The translations under genes were made by a program, and so were the position numbers. DNA of 64,000 nucleotides. Origin: Hypholoma sublateritium FD-334 SS-4. Its lineage: Eukaryota > Basidiomycota > Agaricomycetes > Agaricales > Strophariaceae. The stretch's first letter is position 1; each line of letters starts with the position of its first letter. Shown one piece after another: positions 58,389 through 64,000 of this stretch. The stretch spans positions 351,446-415,445 of the forward strand of contig KN817542.1 in NCBI GenBank assembly GCA_000827495.1, read 5' to 3'. The notes below the pieces were generated by a model. The model did no database searches. It was not told the DNA's origin and saw only the letters and a program-made list of their open reading frames with translations.

Positions 58389-60289
58389 CTACTCAGTCGA
58401 TTCGATTAACCGCATTGCTTCTTCAACAGAGCCTCCAAGTGAGGACATCCAGGCCCATTCCCAATTCTTCGTAAATACTTTGCCCAGGATTTTTAGCTTG
58501 GTAAGCATCTCGTGCTCTGGTATCGCATTAAAGTCGATTTCTTGGCAGGAGAGCGTGAAGTACTGGCCGTTGAGACGAGAACGTTCCTGAACCCTTTGCG
58601 AGAATGGCCTTCGGATGTCGTCGTAGATTTGCAATGCTCGTGAAAGTGTTGCCCTTGTCGTAGATGGATGGCCTAATAAGAGCCCCAGAATATATGCGTC
58701 CTGCCCAAACATTAATGTTTTCCGCTTTTTTATTTACCTTGACTCGCACCTCGATAGCTTGGCCTGCTCCCGACCCTTGATGTGGAAGCATGGCATGCGC
58801 CTGGAATTATGATCAAAATGAGGAATCACTCCTAGAATAACACGTCTGATGAACATACTGCATCGCCCAGAATAGCAACATTTCCAGAAACGAAAGAATT
58901 CAATGGCTTTACGGTGTGAATGGCCCATCGCAATGGCTTCTCTACGCACTATAACGTCCGGGAGGTCAACGTCCATGTCATAGATGTAGGTGATCGCCGA
59001 CTTACATCTAATAGTGCCTGTACTTCTGGTTCCCAGTCGCGAAACATACCCAGGAACTCGGTTTTGTCAGTGGGGCATACCCACGCTTCGTGGTATTTCG
59101 AGTGCTCCAAATGGTGCTGTGACTTGAAGGCGACAAAGTTGACCATTCGGCCATTAGCGATGGGGTATGCAATAATGTACTAAACGCCGACATTGTCAAT
59201 GACATGAGGTGCAGGGGCGAACCTAACGTACGCCGTTCTTTCCGAGGTACTGAGGTAACATCATCGCATCGTCAGCAATAAGTATGAGTGAGCGTTTGGA
59301 TGTACCTGTGTGGCTTGTGTAAAGACCCGATGATGGGGGTCTCGTATCCTTAATCTATCAGCTGGAATGAGGGCGCGGTACGCATTTGTGCCGCTCCAGC
59401 TTGGTTCAATCAAGGTGGTGATATGAGCGGCCTCGGACCAATTATTCTCCGATTGCGCCCATTGGACCTTTTCATTCAACAGGGAGCGCCTGACCGCGGA
59501 TTTCAGGCCGTCAGCACCCAAAAGGACATCGAAAGAGGCCCGCGTTCCGTCTTCGAATAGAAGGTTGATAGGCCCTCCTTGCCGCTGAGAATATGACCGC
59601 AGGCGTTTAGAGCAGTGTATCCTATACGTCGAAGGCAATTTCCTCAGAAGGACGTTTTGAAAATCGGGACGGTGAAATGTCATCAAGGATCCTGAAGAAG
59701 AGAAGGTTCACGGTCAGCGTCAATCCTTCAGAAATCTGCTCAAGAGCAAGCAGACCCTTCGTGACTAATGTGTAGAATTCAATGCCTTCCGCGCGATCGC
59801 TTCTTCGATACCTGAAGGAAGGAACTTGTCATCGAATTAATAGGGGCTTACATACACTATTAGTTAAATTTTTACCTGGGCCATCTGTAGGTTTCGCTTC
59901 GGTGTACCGTAACAGTTCCTCTTCGAGATGAAGTTTCTTGATGACTTCCCATGGGCCTGATACAAAACAAATAGAACAAGTAAGGTAAGTTATCGAAGCC
60001 TACATCTTCCACCTACGCGGGAAAATGCCAACGCCCGCGCCTAGTTCTGCAAGTTTCTCAGCGGCTTCGAATATTTCCACTTCAATATCTGGGTAGCGGG
60101 ATAGCGCAACTGGACCATGTTCATGAGCACTTCAATTCACAAACTCAAGTTCCTTTCTCTACCTGCAGCTGTCAAGCCCCCGATGCCAGCACCGCTGCAT
60201 TGGAGTCATGAATATTATACAAATAGAAACGCATTAAAAATAAGCTGTGCTGACCATATCGCAATCCTGAGTCTTGTGCCAGAAGCCAT
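58389..60289 (-). CDS. FAD-dependent monooxygenase, salicylate hydroxylase-like
   Basis: Eleven exons: 60289-60255, 60194-60163, 60109-60017, 59956-59876, 59811-59756, 59691-59306, 59250-59233 (18 nt), 59179-59006, 58939-58859, 58800-58750 and 58700-58389, about 439 aa. Motifs: RIAICGAGIGGLTAA (FAD dinucleotide fold), ADGLKSAVR, VAILGDAAHAMLPHQGSGAGQ (GD motif with AxxxxP). The set is typical of group A flavoprotein hydroxylases annotated as salicylate hydroxylase-like; the substrate is unknown. All junctions fit except one: exon 4 ends one base into a codon (DGP-G) while exon 5 (YRRSDRAEGIEFYTLVTK) needs two bases carried over. A single-base indel there, a sequencing error or an unusual splice would explain it, so the gene may be broken. 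Confidence 0.8.
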
Positions 60290-63200
60290 GGTATACAATG
60301 CAAATCAGCACAGATGTACAAGAAAGTGTCGATGTCGGAACTCTAGGAGTGACAAGTTGCCAGAGGGAGGATATCAAACGAAAAAGCCATTTTGAACAAA
60401 TTTCGATAGCAGTAAAAGACACGATTGCACCGGACGGCGTGTTCGAGGAGCAGGAACATCCAAGCAAGAATCCATGACATGCAAGATCTGGCCAAAAGAG
60501 CGGTCGTGTCAGATAAGCCGCGATTAAATCATTTGTCCCACGATTCGGTCGCGTTCGTACCACATCGGTTGCCCATCACCGCCAAATTATCATCGCGATG
60601 CATGGCCAATATTCAAATGGTCAACTGATCTCTTGCTGATCTCATTTGCATAAAAAGCGATGGTGAATTTTGAGATCCCAGAAAGTAATGCTTATTCCGT
60701 TCTGTCAGGTTCTGTCGGCAGGGGTCTTCTAGGTCTCTTACTATGAAAGTATTGACAATCCGAGCACGGAGGATCGGAAGTGTACAAGTTGCTATGCAAT
60801 AAAGTTATGTATGTAAAATAATGTTACGTTAATTGATCAACAAAGAGGAGAAAAACATACATGTACGTTATCGCTTGGGATTCGGACCTACAGGTTCGAA
60901 ATTGCCGTCTTTTCCAACCGTTTCGAGTTTATGGTTGATACCCGGATTCGTCCGAACGGTCTCTAGGCCTGGTAGTGCATGTACACAGGCCGCACAGAAC
61001 GCAAACAGAACGGTGAAAGCAAGGTGAGAGCAAGGTGAAACTCAGCCTCGTGAAAGTTACTTTGTTCAAATGACTTCGTTGGAGCCCAGAATCACGAAGG
61101 CAATAAGGGCACTATCAAAATCAAAAATATGACCCCAAGAACAAGTACGATATTAACTTTGCCGCCGCCGTATTCTTGGGAGAGAATGAATTTGGAATGA
61201 ATGGCATCCATGTGCGAACCTGGACAAATGATCTAGATTCAAGATCGTGTCGAGCAGCGATTGCTCGGCGTGCATCTGAGTTAAATAAGTAAAATCCAGA
61301 CCTAAATACTACAAAAAAAAAGCTATAAATTTACCTGGTTTGAAATATTGTTGAAATAAGGAATTATTCTGTGTAGACCATGTTTGGAGTAATCTCTTGA
61401 CGCGACTCGGAACTGTGGCAAATGGGCTTAGGCGGGCCGCACTATATAGTATATTAACGTGAGAAATCTGCTTAGTCATCGTGACTAAGTAACCGTGTTG
61501 CGTTCACCCGGCCTCTTTCAAACCTCTTTTGCAACTTTCTCTTGAGTCTTGAATCTTGACTTTCCAAGCTATCTTCCACTACTCTTGTCTAGAGCTTTTG
61601 ACGAACATTATCGATAGATCAATATGCTTTATTTTGGCCGAGAGAAGGTTTTTTTCAGCACGCGACCGTTCTCCGGACAAGCTGAGCGTGGCCTACTGGA
61701 AGTTGAAGCATACCGGATGGAAGTGGCATTGTGGAGCTCTTATGGACGTGTCTGTGACGAAATCCCAGAAGGGAATTCGCGCGTAAATCCGACGTAAACC
61801 TTTTATACGAGCGAGAGAATATCATAGCGTCTGCACCCACCAAATCGTGCAGATCTTTTGGGCTTCAAGGGATAACTAAAACCCGGCTCCGGTGACCCTC
61901 CTTAGACCAGGTATCCATCGTCCCTCTCGTGTATCTCATCTCGTTCGCCGTTCGCTGCGACCCAGGAATACTCTTGATGTATTATGATGTAAATGGCTCT
62001 TGGAAAAGCCCTCAAAAAACCAGCACATGTCACACACTACCTGTAACTGTCAACCACCTGGATTCAACGAACATATGTCCGTGCGGTCCAAACATGTCCG
62101 GGATATCCTGCGCTAATAGGCCATTGTGAACATCATTTTAACGTGATCTCAGCTAGACGTCTGCCTCATACCAAGGTGTTTTCGCAATTTGTTCGAACCG
62201 TGGAACAAGGGTGCTTTACTTCTAGCTGTTTCCTGTTCCGTGGTTCCGGCTTCAGCTTGTACAGGGAATAATGTGCAAATTTTTATCAGTCTGCCTCGCG
62301 TACGCCGTACTTCAAGTTATATTATTGCATTCGATTCAGGCTTCTCACTGTATGTTATTTTATGCTCCAGACTTGATAACTATCTGCTCTATAAAGATTG
62401 CTTCCGTATTCATTGGACGAAAGGCTACGACACGGAGATGTAGCTGGTCATTATTGCTAGCGATAACTTGTGTCAGAAATCACGGCATCTGCGCAGACAA
62501 TTAGTGCGTCTTCCTCCGCTCTTTTCTCACTTTCTCATGCCAGCACTTTATTTTTTGTACCGCTCATACTTGACTCATACGGATTATCATTACCCACCAT
62601 TTGTCTATTTTCAACCTACTTTCCTTCTAATAACATTGATCACACACATGCGGTGGCTTCTGTCCCCTCCTACCCACTTTATCGCTGCCGACGTTTATCT
62701 AAAGGTCTTGGTCCATGAAAGTTATACCTTATGAAAGATCTACCTATGACCAAATTCAATCACTGGCGATCTTGTCTGCCATAGTCCGCCGTGTCTTCAT
62801 CTGTCCAACCCGGATCTTCCGCTATTTGCGCTGGCGGAGCACGTTCCCTTTACCATGCGGATGCACTTACGATCCATTTACATAGTACTTACTCGCAGTC
62901 AGTCGCCACGCGCTTCGCGCTCTTATTGGGCGCCCATTTGCCTTTGCCAACAGGGGGACAGAAACGAATGTATTAAATTCATTTTTTAATATCCCATTCA
63001 TTACCTTTACATGGTTGCGCATTTTCAGCGGGTTTCTTATATATATACCGTGCTAAATTAATACAGTAAGGACCAATTGTCATTCCAGTGCAGTCATACT
63101 GGGCTGGACGTATGATTAACATACTTCGATTGATTATCCACACCACCGAAGGTCAATCGACCCACGAAAACCTCGCAGGTCAATCGAGCCGCGAGAAACG

Positions 63201-63732
63201 ATGCGAAGCCGAAGAACGTGGAAAGTCAGCGTCATCGCACACACTTGCTTTTGAGATGTTTTCCTGGCTTCTCGCTAAAAATAGATGGTGGGTGCTACAT
63301 GTACTTACTGCTACCTACTCCCAAGCTCATGCACAAGGCCCGGGTTGATGAAGCAATTGAATGTCGCCCGTAGAAACCGTGCGATTATATTCTTGAAATA
63401 CTCAACGCGAAGATTGGATATAGGGTTGGACAGCGCATACCATATTCTAGCCCAGAAACCATCACATGGACTGCACTGCTGAACGTCAGTTGGAGGTGCA
63501 GACATCCACGTATATGGGTCGCGACCTGATCAAGTGTAATTTCTGCCCGGTTCGGAAAGACGCAAATGAAGTGGGGGTAAAGCGCCCACGAAAAGGACGG
63601 AGAAGGAATCGGAACAGAGGGAATACGATCGCTACTTCAGCTCATTGTGTGGCCCCTGCGTTATGGTATATCCAACTGACAAAATTGTGAAGTCGTAACC
63701 TGCCTATAGCCTCGCAATTACTTGCAGAGATC
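60290..63732. other. Gene-poor region, 3.4 kb
   Basis: I find no gene I can support. Short frames on both strands (for example 61556-61786 +, 62468-62734 +, 63311-63505 -) lack family motifs and consistent introns. The composition is AT-richer than in the genes. Non-coding RNA cannot be excluded. Confidence 0.5.
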
Positions 63733-64000
63733 CTACCAGCCAAATATCAAATCTGACACCTGCCCTATTACACCTTTATTCGGTGACGGTTGTGCGGGGG
63801 CGCTGGCGGATGTCGCCAATAACCCTCCAGACCACGCCGATTGTTGCGGGGTGGCGGGTTTGGATGCTGATGCCGGTATGCCAGGCGTCTTTCGGAATGC
63901 CGACATGGAGGGTGCCAGCCTGATAGGCGTGCCTACGGCCGGGGTATTTGTACCAGAATGGAAGGGTGCGTAAGGCTCGTCTACAGCCATTGCGTTACTA
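63733..64000 (-). CDS. C-terminal part of a Nup35/Nup53-like nucleoporin
   Basis: The minus-strand frame is open to the window edge and ends with TAG after ...IGQVSDLIFGW. Its 88 or so residues are Pro/Ser/Ala-rich (MSAFRKTPGIPASASK) with TPxR-like sites and a short amphipathic C-terminal helix ending in FGW, which is how Nup35/Nup53 proteins end and contact the nuclear envelope membrane. The RRM-like domain of that family would lie beyond the window. The Met at 63990 is probably internal, since the frame continues upstream without a stop. The call rests on the C-terminal motif only. Confidence 0.5.
   Translation of the reverse strand, partial: SNAMAVDEPYAPFHSGTNTPAVGTPIRLAPSMSAFRKTPGIPASASKPATPQQSAWSGGLLATSASAPAQPSPNKGVIGQVSDLIFGW

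Noticed and set aside
63311..63505. Minus-strand frame of 64 codons downstream of the nucleoporin fragment
   Set aside because: I see no family resemblance and no consistent link to neighbouring exons; the nucleoporin frame already ends with a stop at 63733.
1..64000. CRISPR arrays, bacterial operons or ribosome binding sites
   Set aside because: None is present; introns, a tRNA with intron and eukaryotic gene families show nuclear fungal DNA.

Overview
The window looks like nuclear DNA of a mushroom-forming basidiomycete (Agaricomycetes). Genes are compact and very intron-rich: introns are mostly 48-75 bp with GT-AG ends, plus two GC-AG introns. Several products belong to families typical of these fungi: a DUF6533-type membrane protein, a divergent fungal kinase-like protein, CBM19-like secreted proteins and a Kre9/Knh1-like secreted protein. 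All exon models were built by eye from splice signals, reading frame and protein family similarity. No alignment or database search was run.

Layout. 0.9-4.3 kb: two tandem paralogous secreted proteins, one with two chitin-binding-like Cys modules. 4.6-6.3: a TTI2-like co-chaperone subunit. 6.7-9.2 (-): a vacuolar M20 carboxypeptidase. 9.8-11.5: divergent ribosomal genes uS19/RPS15 and P2. 11.8-15.3: a Zn2Cys6 transcription factor. 15.6-16.2 (-): V-ATPase subunit G. 16.2-21.8: a gene-poor, repeat-bearing stretch. 21.8-22.9: an unrecognised gene without a clear 5' end. 23.06-24.30: a transposon with 155-160 bp terminal inverted repeats, a 9-bp target duplication and an NNN assembly gap inside. 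24.4-26.9: a makorin-like RING E3. 27.2-32.6: glycogen debranching enzyme. 32.8-36.3: Pat1. 36.7-38.0 (-): kinase-like. 38.4-41.0 (-): glycosyltransferase-like. 41.5-42.8: short-chain dehydrogenase. 43.6-44.8: DUF6533-type protein. 45.3-47.0: NodB-type deacetylase. 47.2: tRNA-Lys(CTT) with intron. 47.8-49.4 (-): coiled-coil/Pro-rich protein. 50.8-52.3: class V aminotransferase. 52.6-53.2 (-): Kre9/Knh1-like protein. 53.5-54.6: a diverged direct repeat. 55.6-56.1: 2-deoxyribosyltransferase-like. 56.6-57.8 (-): TGS1 cap hypermethylase. 58.4-60.3 (-): FAD monooxygenase with one phase conflict. 60.3-63.7: no convincing gene. 63.7-end (-): C-terminal piece of a Nup35/Nup53-like nucleoporin.

The genes do not form one pathway; most are housekeeping genes (ribosome, V-ATPase, mRNA decay, cap methylation, glycogen, TOR/PIKK chaperoning) mixed with lineage-specific secreted and membrane proteins. 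The most unusual material is the transposon at 23 kb, whose body seems to be lost in the assembly gap and whose two ends carry different hairpins in the same place. Other points of note are a truncated copy of that terminus at 38.2 kb, extreme exon fragmentation (a 9-nt exon, Met-only coding exons, 14 exons for 311 aa), two GC-AG introns and a secreted-protein pair differing by module gain or loss.
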